Shown: positions 45,939 through 56,125, counted from the stretch's first letter. The stretch: DNA of 64,000 nt from Planktothrix paucivesiculata PCC 9631 (GCF_900009265.2 NZ_LR734998.1:33060-97059), one strand, 5' to 3'. The notes: generated by a model not told the origin, from the letters alone. Translations and numbers: made by a program.

Positions 45939-47033
45939 ATGACCAGAATTTTAGTAATTGAAAATGAAGACTTCATTCGCGAGAGTATTTTAGAACTGTT
46001 AGAAATTGAAGAATTTGAAACCATGTCCGCCGAGAATGGAAAGATCGGTTTACAACTTGCTCAAAAATCTAATCCTGATTTAATTTTATGTGATGTGGTG
46101 ATGCCGGAAATGGACGGTCATGGGGTATTAAAAGCATTACGAGAAGCACCAGAAACTAAGATCATTCCGTTTATTTTTCTAACTTCTAAATCCGATAAAT
46201 TAGACTTGCGAAAGGGCATGGAATTGGGGGCAGATGATTATTTAATTAAACCCTTTACCCCCAAGGAATTGCTGAAAGCGATCGCCACTCAACTAGAAAA
46301 AAAAGCCTCAGTTCAAAAATTTTCCCAGGAAAAATTAGATGAACTCCGTAAAAATATTACCCATTCCTTGCCCCATGAATTAAGAACTCCTTTAAATGGA
46401 ATTTTAGCATCAACGGAACTTTTACTCGATGAATTAGATTTCATGGAAACTAATGAGATCCGTGAAATTGTCGAGCAAATTTCCTTATCTGGGAAACGTT
46501 TATATCGGTTGACAATGAATTTTCTGCTCTATGCGGAATTAGAACTAATTGCCACCGATCCCAAAAAGATTGCCAGCTTACGTCAGGAGAAAACCCGATC
46601 CTCGCAAACAGTAATTACGGAAAAAGTAATGGCTCAAGTTCAAGAGGAAAAACGGCAGGCAGATTTAGTTCTCAATCTACAAGATGTGGCGATCGCCATG
46701 GCAGAAATGAGAGTAGAAAAACTGGTTGAAGAATTAGTTGATAATGCCATGAAATTTTCCGCCATCGGACAACCGATTGAAATTAACGGATTTGTTAAAG
46801 ATAATCAATTTGTTTTATCAGTTAAAAACTATGGACGAGAGATCACCCCTCAACAAATAGCTCAAATTGGAGCCCATGTTCAGTTTGAACGCAAATTGTA
46901 TGAACAACAGGGTTCGGGGTTAGGATTAGCCATTGTCCAAAAACTGATAGGACTTCATCAAGGTCAACTGATCATAGAAAGTCCCAGCGATCACCAAACT
47001 CTTGTAACCGTTTATTTACCTTTGTCTGCTTGA
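45939..47033 (+). CDS. REC-HisKA-HATPase kinase, receiver paralogous to its neighbour
   Basis: 364 aa. The receiver has D52 (LILCDVVMP) and aligns closely with the receiver of the gene 30 bp upstream (LLE, ENGKIGLQLA, GADDYL, PFTPKELLKAI), so a duplication is likely. The kinase has H146 (SLPHELRTPLNG) and N box ELVDNAMKFS, ending with QGSGLGLAIVQK. It has no input domain apart from the receiver. The close spacing suggests co-transcription. Confidence 0.92.
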   Translation: MTRILVIENEDFIRESILELLEIEEFETMSAENGKIGLQLAQKSNPDLILCDVVMPEMDGHGVLKALREAPETKIIPFIFLTSKSDKLDLRKGMELGADDYLIKPFTPKELLKAIATQLEKKASVQKFSQEKLDELRKNITHSLPHELRTPLNGILASTELLLDELDFMETNEIREIVEQISLSGKRLYRLTMNFLLYAELELIATDPKKIASLRQEKTRSSQTVITEKVMAQVQEEKRQADLVLNLQDVAIAMAEMRVEKLVEELVDNAMKFSAIGQPIEINGFVKDNQFVLSVKNYGREITPQQIAQIGAHVQFERKLYEQQGSGLGLAIVQKLIGLHQGQLIIESPSDHQTLVTVYLPLSA

Positions 47034-47086
47034 CGGTTGACTATGGCTTTTTTTCTTTGAAAAATAACTATAATATCCGGTGATTT

Positions 47087-50000
47087 ATGACAAAAAATAA
47101 TAAAAAAGCAGAGAGGCAACACCTCCTTGACCAACAGGAACAAATAATTGAACAACGGGTACAACAACGCCTGCGGGAACTCCAACTCCCCCTCGACCCC
47201 AGCGCGCAACCAACCATAGAAGCTAAATTAGAACAAGCCCATCAACAGTTAACATTTCACGTCGAAAATTCTCCTTTAGCTGTGATTGAGTGGGATGAGC
47301 AGTTTCGGGTCAAACGGTGGTCGCCCCAAGCCGAAAAAATCTTTGGATGGAAGGCAGAAGAACTTCTGAATCGTCATTGGAATAACTGGGAATTTGTATA
47401 TCCAGAGGATTTAGAACAGGTAAATGCGATCTCGTCGCGGTTGCTCAATGGTGAGGAAAACCGGAATATCTGTTGCAATCGGAACTACACAAAACAGGGG
47501 AATTTAGTATATTGTGAGTGGTACAATTCTGCTTTAAAAAACTCAAGTGGGCGAGTTATTTCTCTTTTGTCTTTGGTGCAGGATGTCACTATTCGTGAAA
47601 CTGCCCAACAGGAACTCAAGCGTCGCGCCCGACAACAACAGGTGATTGCCGAATTAGGTCAATATGCCCTCTCACAAACCAACTTAGGGCATCTGGCCAA
47701 AAAGGTTGTGACCTTGGTGGGACAAACATTAGGGATCAAATATATTGAAATTTGGGAATTACTCCCCAACCAAGGCACATTTTTGTTAACGGCGGGATTA
47801 GGTTTGCGTCCTCGTTCGGTGGGGCGAGTTACCCGGAGCAATAGCCCCCAGTCCCAACCGGGCTATACATTATTAGTGAAACAACCCGTTATCGTTGAGG
47901 ATTTGCGGGTCGAAACCCGCTTTAGCGTTAGCGATTCGGCATTTTTTTCCAATCATGATATTGTTAGTGGGGTAACGGTTTTAATTTCTGGAAAAGAAAA
48001 GCCCGTTGGGGTGTTAGGAATTCATTCTCAGGAGCAACGAACCTTTAGCGCCGATGAAATTAATTTTTTACAAGCCGTTGCTAATATTATTGCCTCTGGT
48101 GTAGAGCGCCAACAAGCCGAAGCGGCGTTAAAAACCCTAAATCAAGATTTAGAAATTCGAGTGGCTGACCGGACAACAGAACTAATTTTCACGAATGAAA
48201 AACTCCAGCGCCAAGTTGTAGAGTTAAAGAAAATAGAGTCTGAATTAGAAAATAAAGCTGATCAACAAGCAATTATCGCCGCATTAGGTCAAAAAGCCCT
48301 ATCAGAAACCAATTTAGTTTCCCTCATTAATGAAGTGGTGATTCAGATTGCTAACAATTTAAACATTGAATATTGCAAAGTTTTAGAATATAGTTTAGAG
48401 GACTGTTTTCTCACCTTAGCAATTTGGGATGAACCCCTTAAAAATTATATTCTTCTGAGTCATGAACCCCTAATGTCACTATCCTTAAACAGAAATCAAG
48501 TCCCCGATAATCAGGAGGATTTAAAATCTAGCTTATTCTCTTGTACCTGCAAATATAGCGAGGATTTAGAGCCAAAAGAGCTTAATTATGGCAAGTTTAA
48601 TTTTGTTAATCAAGGAATTTGTATTCCGATTCGGGGACAAAATTACCAGCAGTTAGGACAGATAGAAATTTATGGTAAAAAAAATCAACTGTTTCGCGAA
48701 GACGAGGTAAATTATTTGCAAAGTGTGGCGAATATTTTAGCAACGGCAATTGAACGAAAACAAACGGAAGTAGCCCTACGATTTAGTGAAGAACGATTTA
48801 AAATTACGCTAAAAAATTCGCCTATTATTGTGTTTAATCAAGATTTAGAGTTACGCTACACTTGGATTTATAATCCGGCGGGAGGATATGAATCAGAAGC
48901 CGTGATTGGTAAATTGGATTTTGATATTTTTCCCCGGGAAAATGCGATTCAACTCACCCAACTGAAACAACAGGTTTTGAACACAAAAGCGGGTTTGCGA
49001 AAAGAGGTGACTACTAATATAGGGGCAGATATTCAATGCTATGATTTAACCATTGATCCTTTGTGGGATTTAGAGGGAAATATTATCGGAATTACGGGCG
49101 CGGCATTAGATATTACCGATCGCAAAAAAGCTGAATTAGAGTTACAAGAAAGTCAACGGTTTATTCAACGAATTACTGACGCTATTCCTAATATTTTATA
49201 TATTTATGATTTAATTGAAAGTCGCAATATTTATGTGAATCAAGAAATTACTAACATTTTAGGATACACGCCAGAACAAACTTTAGAAAAAGGTTCAAAT
49301 TTCCTCTCTGAATTGATTCATCCAGAGGATTATATTAGTTTAGGAAAACATTATCAGAAAATTGCCACAGCCAAGGACGATGAAATTTTAGAGTTTGAAT
49401 ACCGCATCAAAGATACTCAGGGAAATTGGCATTGGTTGGTCAGTCGAGATACAATTTTTGCTCGGAATTCTGAGGGTAAACCTAAACAAATTTTAGGAGC
49501 CGCAACGGATATTACAGAACGGAAAAAGGTAGAAGAACAATTGCGGCTGAGTGAACGAGCGATCGCCTATAGTAGTAATGGTATTGTGATTGCTGATGCT
49601 CGACAACCGGATAATCCCATTGTTTTTGTCAACCCAGCTTTTGAAAAAGTCACTGGATATTCTGCGGCAGAAGCCCTGGGAAAAAATAGCCGTTTTCTTC
49701 AAGGTAAGGATCGTAATCAGCCCGAGTTAAAACAAATTAGAACCAGATTACAACAGAAACAAAATTGCAATGTTGTATTAAGAAATTACCGCAAAGATGG
49801 ATCTTTATTTTGGAATGAACTAAATATTTCTCCCATTTATGATCAGGAGGGAAATCTCACCCATTATTTAGGAATTCAGAATGATATTACTGAAAATAAA
49901 TTAGCCCAGGAACGTTTAGGTCAACAAGTGATTCGAGAACGATTAATTGCCACCATTACCCAACGAATTCGAGAATCTTTGGATCTAAAATCTATTTTAT

Positions 50001-51895
50001 CCACAATGGTAACGGAAGTTAAACAATTTTTGAAAGCTGACCGGGTATTAGTGTATCGAATTTACAAGGATTATACAGGTTGTGTTATTTCTGAGGCCGT
50101 TAGTCCTGAGTGGTGTTCCCTTTTAGAAAAAACTTTTTCTGAAGAAATCTTTCCCTCCCAATGTCATAGCTATTATATTCAAGGCAAAATTGCCTCAATT
50201 GCTAATATTAACGAGGATCACATTTTACCCTGTTTAGTTGAATTTTTAACTCAATTTAAAGTCCAAGCTAAACTAGCGGTTCCTATTATTGAAAATGAGA
50301 CCTTATGGGGTTTATTAATTGTTCATCAATGCAGTCAACCTCGACAATGGGAAGCCTGGGAAATTTCCCTACTAGAACAAATTACCAGTCAACTCGCCAT
50401 TGCGATTCAACAATCTGAACTTTATGAACAATTACAAACAGAATTAAAAGAAAGATCTCTGGCTCAACAATCTTTATTAGTCAGTCAAGAACGATTAAAA
50501 TATTTGCTATTTTCTAGCCCAGGAATTATTTATAGTGCCAAACCAGGGGAAGACTATCAAACCACATTTATTAGTGATAATATCAAGACTCTTTTGGGAT
50601 ATGATGTTTCCGACTTTACTCAATCTGGATTTTGGTTAAGTCATATTCATCCGGAGGATATCGGGAGAATTACAAATCAATTATCTCCATCATCTCCATT
50701 GTTTGAACAAGGATATTGTAGTTATGAATATCGTTTTCAACACCAGGATGGTAGGTATCGTTGGATGTATGATCAAGCTAAATTAATCCTCGATGCCCAA
50801 GGAAATCCTTTAGAAATAGTTGGATATCGGATTGATATTAGCGAGCGCAAAAGAATTGAAGAACAATTATGGGCAACTACATCTCGATTAAGCACATTGA
50901 TTGAGAATTTACAGTTAGGGGTTTTAGTTAAGGATGAATTTCAGAGAATTGTATTAATTAATCAAGCTTTTTGCGATTTATTTAAAATCAAAGAATCCTC
51001 CGATAAACTGATCGGTATGGATGGCAAAACATTTTCCTTTGAATATCAAAATCTATTTAGCGATCCCGCACAATTTATTATTAGAAATAAAGAAGTCATG
51101 GGCAGAAAGCGACTGATCACGAATGAAGAAATCTCTTTAGTTGATGGACGGACTTTTGAACGAGATTATGTTCCGATTATGATTCAAGGAGTCTCTCAAG
51201 GTCATTTATGGATGTATCGAGACATTACTGAACGCAAAAAAGCAGAAGATACCCTGATGACATCCTTGCGAGAAAAAGAAGTTTTACTCAAAGAAATTCA
51301 CCACCGGGTCAAAAATAACTTGCTGGTGGTTTCTAATCTTTTAGAATTTCAATCGGATTATATTCAGGAACCCGGATTAATTAAGGTTTTGGACGATAGC
51401 CGCAATCGGATCTATTCCATGGCTTTAATTCATGAAAAACTCTATCGTTCAACTAATTTAGAAAGAATTAATTTTGGAGATTATTTAGAAGATTTAATTG
51501 ATAATTTGTTTGAATCTTATAATGTCCAAGATGGTCGAATTGAGTTTCAACTCGATATTGAACCCGTTGGTTTAAATATTGAAACTGCTCAACCCTGCGG
51601 TTTAATTGTGAATGAATTAGTATCTAATACCTTAAAACACGCCTTTCCTAATGGTCGCTCAGGAATTGTTTATCTGGGACTACATCAAAACCCCGAAGAT
51701 AAAATTATTCTCACGGTTCGAGATAATGGCATCGGTTTTCCCGCCGGAGTAGACTTTAGAAATGTTGAATCCTTGGGAATGGAATTAGTTTGCACTCTCA
51801 CCGAGCAACTCGAAGGAACTATCACCCTCAACCTAGAAAACGGAACCTTATTTACCGTTAGTTTTTCCGAACTCCAATATCGACATCGGTTTTAA
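47087..51895 (+). CDS. Large soluble multi-PAS/GAF kinase with HisKA_2 core and LOV-like PAS
   Basis: 1602 aa. Domains in order: coiled coil; PAS (about 55-170); GAF (about 190-345); coiled coil; divergent GAF (about 400-560); PAS (570-690); PAS (700-815); LOV-like PAS (825-950); GAF (965-1125); PAS (1150-1265); PAS (1275-1395); HisKA_2 with H1405/H1406 (EIHHRVKNNL); HATPase (about 1490-1600, NELVSNTLKHAF, DNGIGFP). The LOV-like PAS has S868 in GKNSRFLQG where LOV proteins have the photoactive Cys, while the flavin-site residues NYRKDG, FWN and GIQNDIT remain. The third GAF has LPCLVEFL, a cysteine without the following His. No TM. The HisKA_2 type often pairs with receivers like the one encoded 123 bp downstream. 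Confidence 0.93.
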   Translation: MTKNNKKAERQHLLDQQEQIIEQRVQQRLRELQLPLDPSAQPTIEAKLEQAHQQLTFHVENSPLAVIEWDEQFRVKRWSPQAEKIFGWKAEELLNRHWNNWEFVYPEDLEQVNAISSRLLNGEENRNICCNRNYTKQGNLVYCEWYNSALKNSSGRVISLLSLVQDVTIRETAQQELKRRARQQQVIAELGQYALSQTNLGHLAKKVVTLVGQTLGIKYIEIWELLPNQGTFLLTAGLGLRPRSVGRVTRSNSPQSQPGYTLLVKQPVIVEDLRVETRFSVSDSAFFSNHDIVSGVTVLISGKEKPVGVLGIHSQEQRTFSADEINFLQAVANIIASGVERQQAEAALKTLNQDLEIRVADRTTELIFTNEKLQRQVVELKKIESELENKADQQAIIAALGQKALSETNLVSLINEVVIQIANNLNIEYCKVLEYSLEDCFLTLAIWDEPLKNYILLSHEPLMSLSLNRNQVPDNQEDLKSSLFSCTCKYSEDLEPKELNYGKFNFVNQGICIPIRGQNYQQLGQIEIYGKKNQLFREDEVNYLQSVANILATAIERKQTEVALRFSEERFKITLKNSPIIVFNQDLELRYTWIYNPAGGYESEAVIGKLDFDIFPRENAIQLTQLKQQVLNTKAGLRKEVTTNIGADIQCYDLTIDPLWDLEGNIIGITGAALDITDRKKAELELQESQRFIQRITDAIPNILYIYDLIESRNIYVNQEITNILGYTPEQTLEKGSNFLSELIHPEDYISLGKHYQKIATAKDDEILEFEYRIKDTQGNWHWLVSRDTIFARNSEGKPKQILGAATDITERKKVEEQLRLSERAIAYSSNGIVIADARQPDNPIVFVNPAFEKVTGYSAAEALGKNSRFLQGKDRNQPELKQIRTRLQQKQNCNVVLRNYRKDGSLFWNELNISPIYDQEGNLTHYLGIQNDITENKLAQERLGQQVIRERLIATITQRIRESLDLKSILSTMVTEVKQFLKADRVLVYRIYKDYTGCVISEAVSPEWCSLLEKTFSEEIFPSQCHSYYIQGKIASIANINEDHILPCLVEFLTQFKVQAKLAVPIIENETLWGLLIVHQCSQPRQWEAWEISLLEQITSQLAIAIQQSELYEQLQTELKERSLAQQSLLVSQERLKYLLFSSPGIIYSAKPGEDYQTTFISDNIKTLLGYDVSDFTQSGFWLSHIHPEDIGRITNQLSPSSPLFEQGYCSYEYRFQHQDGRYRWMYDQAKLILDAQGNPLEIVGYRIDISERKRIEEQLWATTSRLSTLIENLQLGVLVKDEFQRIVLINQAFCDLFKIKESSDKLIGMDGKTFSFEYQNLFSDPAQFIIRNKEVMGRKRLITNEEISLVDGRTFERDYVPIMIQGVSQGHLWMYRDITERKKAEDTLMTSLREKEVLLKEIHHRVKNNLLVVSNLLEFQSDYIQEPGLIKVLDDSRNRIYSMALIHEKLYRSTNLERINFGDYLEDLIDNLFESYNVQDGRIEFQLDIEPVGLNIETAQPCGLIVNELVSNTLKHAFPNGRSGIVYLGLHQNPEDKIILTVRDNGIGFPAGVDFRNVESLGMELVCTLTEQLEGTITLNLENGTLFTVSFSELQYRHRF

Positions 51896-51911
51896 TCGGA
51901 AGCAATTGTCG

Positions 51912-51939
51912 GGTGCGTGTAGAGCTTCTCCCACGCACC
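51912..51939. terminator. Hairpin GGTGCGTG/CACGCACC after the multi-PAS kinase
   Basis: Perfect 8-bp arms (51912-51919 and 51932-51939) lie 17 bp past the stop. There is no clear T tract, so termination is uncertain. Confidence 0.5.
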
Positions 51940-52018
51940 AACAGATTATCCGTATACAGCCAAACCCGCTCCAATCAAAAAAATGTTAATATAGTTAATA
52001 GGGAAAGGAGGGAAAAAA

Positions 52019-53110
52019 ATGGCAGCCATTAAAATTTTAATTGTCGAAGATGAATTGATCATTGCCAAAGGATTGGCGAGAAAATTAGAAAAACTAGAAT
52101 ATGTGGTGGTGGGGATTGCGTCCTCTAGTGTATCGGCATTAGAAAAAGTTACAGAAACCCAACCGGATTTAATTTTGATGGATATTGTAATTAAGGGGGA
52201 TTTAGATGGAATTGAAACGGCAAAAATTATTCAAGAAAAGTTTAATATTCCGGTTATTTATGTAACAGCTTATGCTGATGATGAAACCTTAGAACGGGCT
52301 GAAAAAACGCAATCCTATGGATATATTCTCAAACCGTTTAAGGAGCGAGAAGTTCATGCAGCGATTAAAATTGCCTTAAACAAGCATCAAGCCTCCTTAC
52401 AAATGCAGCATTCTTTGCAAGAAGCCCAATCGGTTAACGATGATAAATCGCGGTTTTTCTCCATTGCTTCCCATGATTTAAAAACCCCATTAACAGCGAT
52501 TCAAATGTCCGCCGGAATGTTGAAAGATTATAGTGAAAAATGGCCAGAAGATAAAAAGCAAAAACATTTAGATAGAATTCAAAACTCCGTGCAGAATATG
52601 AACAATCTTTTAGAAGATTTGTTAATATTAAGTCAGGCTGAATCTGGGAAACTAATCTTTAGTCCTGAACCCCTAGAAATTGTTGAATTTTGTCAAGCAG
52701 TTATCGAAGAAATTAAACCCATTGCTAATACTAAAAATCCCCTGGTATTAATCACTTCTCCAGACGTTATTTTGGGAAATTTAGATAAACATTTACTGCG
52801 TCATATTTTATTAAATTTGTTATCTAATGCGATCAAATATTCTCCTGATGGGGGTAAAGTCAGCCTGACAATTCACCAAGAGGGTCAATTTGTCCGGTGT
52901 GAAGTGGCCGATCAAGGAATTGGTTTACCGAAAGATTATCAAAATAAACTATTTCAACAATTTGAACGCGCTAGTAACGTAGGAAATATTAAAGGAACGG
53001 GGTTAGGATTATCAATTGTTAAACAATCTGTTGATTTACACGAAGGTAAAATTACAGTTAAAAGTGAACCGGGAGAGGGAACAATATTTACGGTAATTTT
53101 GCCTTTGTAG
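52019..53110 (+). CDS. REC-HisKA-HATPase kinase downstream of the HisKA_2 kinase
   Basis: 363 aa. The receiver (about 5-125) has D55 in LILMDIVIKGDLDGIETA, the subtype usually paired with HisKA_2 kinases. The kinase has H152 (SIASHDLKTPLTA), N box NLLSNAIKYSPDG, and ends NIKGTGLGLSIVK. A strong ribosome site (AAAGGAGG) precedes the ATG. It probably takes the phosphoryl group from the large kinase upstream and then controls its own kinase domain, which is inference from pairing and order. Confidence 0.93.
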   Translation: MAAIKILIVEDELIIAKGLARKLEKLEYVVVGIASSSVSALEKVTETQPDLILMDIVIKGDLDGIETAKIIQEKFNIPVIYVTAYADDETLERAEKTQSYGYILKPFKEREVHAAIKIALNKHQASLQMQHSLQEAQSVNDDKSRFFSIASHDLKTPLTAIQMSAGMLKDYSEKWPEDKKQKHLDRIQNSVQNMNNLLEDLLILSQAESGKLIFSPEPLEIVEFCQAVIEEIKPIANTKNPLVLITSPDVILGNLDKHLLRHILLNLLSNAIKYSPDGGKVSLTIHQEGQFVRCEVADQGIGLPKDYQNKLFQQFERASNVGNIKGTGLGLSIVKQSVDLHEGKITVKSEPGEGTIFTVILPL

Positions 53111-53124
53111 ACCCTAATTTTTTT

Positions 53125-53178
53125 AACGTAGTGAGTCCTTTAGGACTCCCTGAGAGGCGTGAACGCCTCACTACGGTT
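53125..53178. terminator. Dispersed inverted repeat CGTAGTGAG between convergent genes
   Basis: Arms CGTAGTGAG (53127-53135) and CTCACTACG (53167-53175) enclose two small hairpins (AGTCCTTTAGGACT and GAGGCGTGAACGCCTC). It fills the gap between the REC-kinase and rluD stops and should stop transcription from both sides. Confidence 0.75.
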
Positions 53179-54129
53179 TTAACGACGGCGTAAGACTTCT
53201 AAAAGCGTTTTTAGAGTGTCTGGAATCGGCGCGATCGCTTCAATTATTTCTCCTGAAATTGGATGGTTTAAGGTAAGTTTCCAAGCATGAAGTGCCTGTC
53301 CGGGTAAATTCACACCAATAGCTTTTCCTCGACTATATTCCGGGTCGCCTACAATCGGATTTCCCATAAAAGCAGTATGCACCCGAATTTGATGGGTGCG
53401 CCCGGTTTCTAAGGTAAATAACATTAACGTATAGTTGCCAATTCGTTCTTGCATTTGCCAATGGGTAATCGCTTCCCGTCCACTATTTTCTATGGGAACA
53501 ATTGCCATTTTTTTGCGATCAATCGGATGGCGACCAATGGGTTGATTAATCGTTCCTGATTCGGTTTTGGGAACCCCATAAACCACACCTAAATATTGAC
53601 GACGGGCGGTTTTAGATTTAATTTGAGCTTGTAAACTTTGCAGGGCAAAATCAGTTTTAGCCACCACTATTGCCCCGGTGGTATCCTTATCTAAACGATG
53701 CACAATTCCGGGTCTTTGTACCCCGCCAATTCCTGATAAGTGATCACAATGGGCTAATAAACGATTAACTAGGGTATCATTTTGATGTCCTGGGGAGGGA
53801 TGAACGACTAACCCAGCAGGTTTATTCAGAATTAATAGACAATCATCTTCATATAAAATATCCAGGGGAATATCTACTGCTTCTAAGTCTAAAGGTTCCG
53901 GGGGTGGGAGAATAATTTCTAAGCGATCGCCACCTTGTACAGATACTTTTTTGGTAGTACAAACCTGTTGATTAATTTTTACCCATCCGGCGCTAATTAA
54001 GTTTTGAATCCGCGATCGAGATAGATCAGGAATCTGTTGAGATAACCACACATCTAACCGTCGATGCTGTTTATCCTGGGGTAAATTTTCCGTATCTACG
54101 GTTAACTCAATCAGAGCGGAATCATTCAT
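53179..54129 (-). CDS. rluD: 23S rRNA pseudouridine synthase, RluD family
   Basis: 316 aa. An N-terminal S4 domain (about 18-85, LDVWLSQQIPDLSRSRIQNLI) precedes the synthase. The catalytic aspartate is in HRLDKDTTGAIVVAK, and the GRTHQIRVH motif follows. It changes uridines in helix 69 of 23S rRNA if it is RluD proper. The related RluC is possible but the S4 layout fits RluD. It overlaps the TolC-like gene upstream by 8 bp. Confidence 0.93.
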   Translation of the reverse strand: MNDSALIELTVDTENLPQDKQHRRLDVWLSQQIPDLSRSRIQNLISAGWVKINQQVCTTKKVSVQGGDRLEIILPPPEPLDLEAVDIPLDILYEDDCLLILNKPAGLVVHPSPGHQNDTLVNRLLAHCDHLSGIGGVQRPGIVHRLDKDTTGAIVVAKTDFALQSLQAQIKSKTARRQYLGVVYGVPKTESGTINQPIGRHPIDRKKMAIVPIENSGREAITHWQMQERIGNYTLMLFTLETGRTHQIRVHTAFMGNPIVGDPEYSRGKAIGVNLPGQALHAWKLTLNHPISGEIIEAIAPIPDTLKTLLEVLRRR

Positions 54130-56083
54130 TATTTTGTTCAGGTTGTTGTTCTAGGGTGATCCCCAAGGTATCTAAGGTGATTCCCAAGTTTTTTTCTAAA
54201 TTAGTTAAGGCATTCAGATAATCTATTTTAGCATTTAACTCGTTATTTTTAGCGTCATCTAAGTCAGTTTGCAACCTGACAAGATCTAAAAGTGTCGCCC
54301 CCTCTACACCCAACTTAATTTTCTCCACTTGGTTGAAAATTTGCTGTTCAACTAACTCTGTTTCTCGTCGAGCCAACTCAACTTTTTTTAAGTTTGATTC
54401 AATATCTTGTAAATCTTGACTGACATCAATATCGATGTTTTGTCTAGCTTCTATTAAATCATTTTCTGCTTTTAAAACATTAACCTGACTCTCTTTAAAA
54501 TTACGCTCTATGCTGCGATCGCCCAGGGCTTTACTAAAATTTAATCCGGCTCGTAAGTCCGTTGTGTTTTCAGTGATTTCTGGTGCAGGTTTATGAATGA
54601 AACTGGTTTCTAAATTTATATTCCAACGGCGGTTATTTTCAGCAAGAATTAATTGTGTTTTTGCCTTTTCTAAATCCAATTTTGCTTTTAAATAACTGGG
54701 TTGATTCTCAAGTCCCGACTGTCTAATTTGATTAAAATCTAAAATTTGAGGCTGAATTTCTACCTGATCTGAAGCTATAATATTAACATCTTCATCAATA
54801 TCTAATAAGTTCAACAACTTGAGTTGTTGTTGTTTTAAACTATTACGAGAACTTAATAAGGAGATTTCTCTCCTGGCAACCTGAGCTTGTACCGTAATCA
54901 AATCAGCCCTAGGTTTACGTCCAGCATCAATAAAAACCTGAGTATTTTCTACTTCTTTTTTAGCATTTTCTAAAGATTTTAAAGCAATTTTAACTTGCTC
55001 TTGAGCTTGTAATACACTGCGATAGGATATAATTATTTCCGTGATTTTATCAATTAAAGTAGATTTCAAATCGAGTAAATTAATAGTTTCTGTTATGCGT
55101 GCAACTTCAATATCAGCACGGTTAACTTTTGCACCGGCTCCTCTTAATAAAGGTTGTTTAAAGGTTAATGCTAAATTTTGTCTTAAAACATCTCGTTCTG
55201 AACCTGAATTATTTTCTTGTTGTCGCTGTCCAACCCAACCCATATTCAACTCTCCCCCCGTGGGAATTTTAATCACTAATCCTGCTGATAACTCTAAACC
55301 ATTGCTCATCACGGTTGAATTTCCTTGACTAAGATCACTCCAGTTAATTGATAAACTTGGGGTAAAATCAGGATTAAATTTATCTTCCGCAACAATTAAA
55401 TCTTGACGTTGGACAATGCGATCTAAATATTGATTTTTAATCGTCCGGTTATTTTCTAAACCCAAAATAATTACATCATTTAAGGTCAATTCAACGCCAT
55501 CGATTTCAGTAACAACCGGAACCGGGGGAGAAGGTTTAACCTCGGGAAGTTGTTGAGTTATCCTCTGATATTCGGGACGATTAGCGGTTAAATTCAGAGG
55601 AGTCATACTATTTTCTATCATTTCCCTCGGGTTCGATTCCTCTGGCTCAACTTTAAATGAATAATTATCTATATTAAAAAGTTCAGGTTCGGGAGTTAAA
55701 TATATATTTTGTTCCAAAGTTTTCAATTCAATAACTGAATTATTATTCGGGTTGGTATTTTCTAAAATTCCAAAAATATCGTTAGATTTGATAGGAGTGG
55801 GAGCAATTAAATTGCCTGTGGTAAAATTAATCGGAGCCGAGGGAGGAACTGGATTAAAATTAGCTGGAGGTTGAACCGCAGGAATTATAGGAGAGAATAA
55901 TTCTAACTTTGTAGGCGATGGATTATTAATCGGTTGAGAGGGAAGGGCTATAAAAATTATCCCACCTACACCGGAGATTAAAGTGATAATTATTCCTAAA
56001 GGTAAAAACTTGAATGATTCAGATTCCGTTGAATTTTCCGAGTTGAGTGATGATTCCAACTCTAAATGATGCTGTTCTACCAT
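54122..56083 (-). CDS. TolC-like outer membrane efflux protein with long N-terminal extension
   Basis: 653 aa. An N-terminal hydrophobic helix (about 27-50) may be a signal anchor. A Pro/Asn-rich stretch of about 140 residues follows. The OEP-type coiled-coil repeats lie at about 200-640 and contain two similar halves (EVENTQVFIDAGRKPRADLITVQAQVA and VEKIKLGVEGATLLDLVRLQTDLD-like regions). It would form the outer membrane channel of a type I or tripartite exporter. The two MacB-like permease genes lie directly upstream on this strand, so they likely form one exporter. No membrane-fusion protein or ATPase gene is in the window. Confidence 0.88.
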   Translation of the reverse strand: MVEQHHLELESSLNSENSTESESFKFLPLGIIITLISGVGGIIFIALPSQPINNPSPTKLELFSPIIPAVQPPANFNPVPPSAPINFTTGNLIAPTPIKSNDIFGILENTNPNNNSVIELKTLEQNIYLTPEPELFNIDNYSFKVEPEESNPREMIENSMTPLNLTANRPEYQRITQQLPEVKPSPPVPVVTEIDGVELTLNDVIILGLENNRTIKNQYLDRIVQRQDLIVAEDKFNPDFTPSLSINWSDLSQGNSTVMSNGLELSAGLVIKIPTGGELNMGWVGQRQQENNSGSERDVLRQNLALTFKQPLLRGAGAKVNRADIEVARITETINLLDLKSTLIDKITEIIISYRSVLQAQEQVKIALKSLENAKKEVENTQVFIDAGRKPRADLITVQAQVARREISLLSSRNSLKQQQLKLLNLLDIDEDVNIIASDQVEIQPQILDFNQIRQSGLENQPSYLKAKLDLEKAKTQLILAENNRRWNINLETSFIHKPAPEITENTTDLRAGLNFSKALGDRSIERNFKESQVNVLKAENDLIEARQNIDIDVSQDLQDIESNLKKVELARRETELVEQQIFNQVEKIKLGVEGATLLDLVRLQTDLDDAKNNELNAKIDYLNALTNLEKNLGITLDTLGITLEQQPEQNNE

Positions 56084-56125
56084 AATGCTTAATCCCTGAT
56101 TTTGTGATCAATGCTTAATTTTTCC

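Noticed and set aside
50000..50440. Third GAF of the 1602-aa kinase as a bilin-binding domain
   Set aside because: It has the same Cys-Leu pattern (LPCLVEFL) without the His. I did not count it as a photoreceptor.
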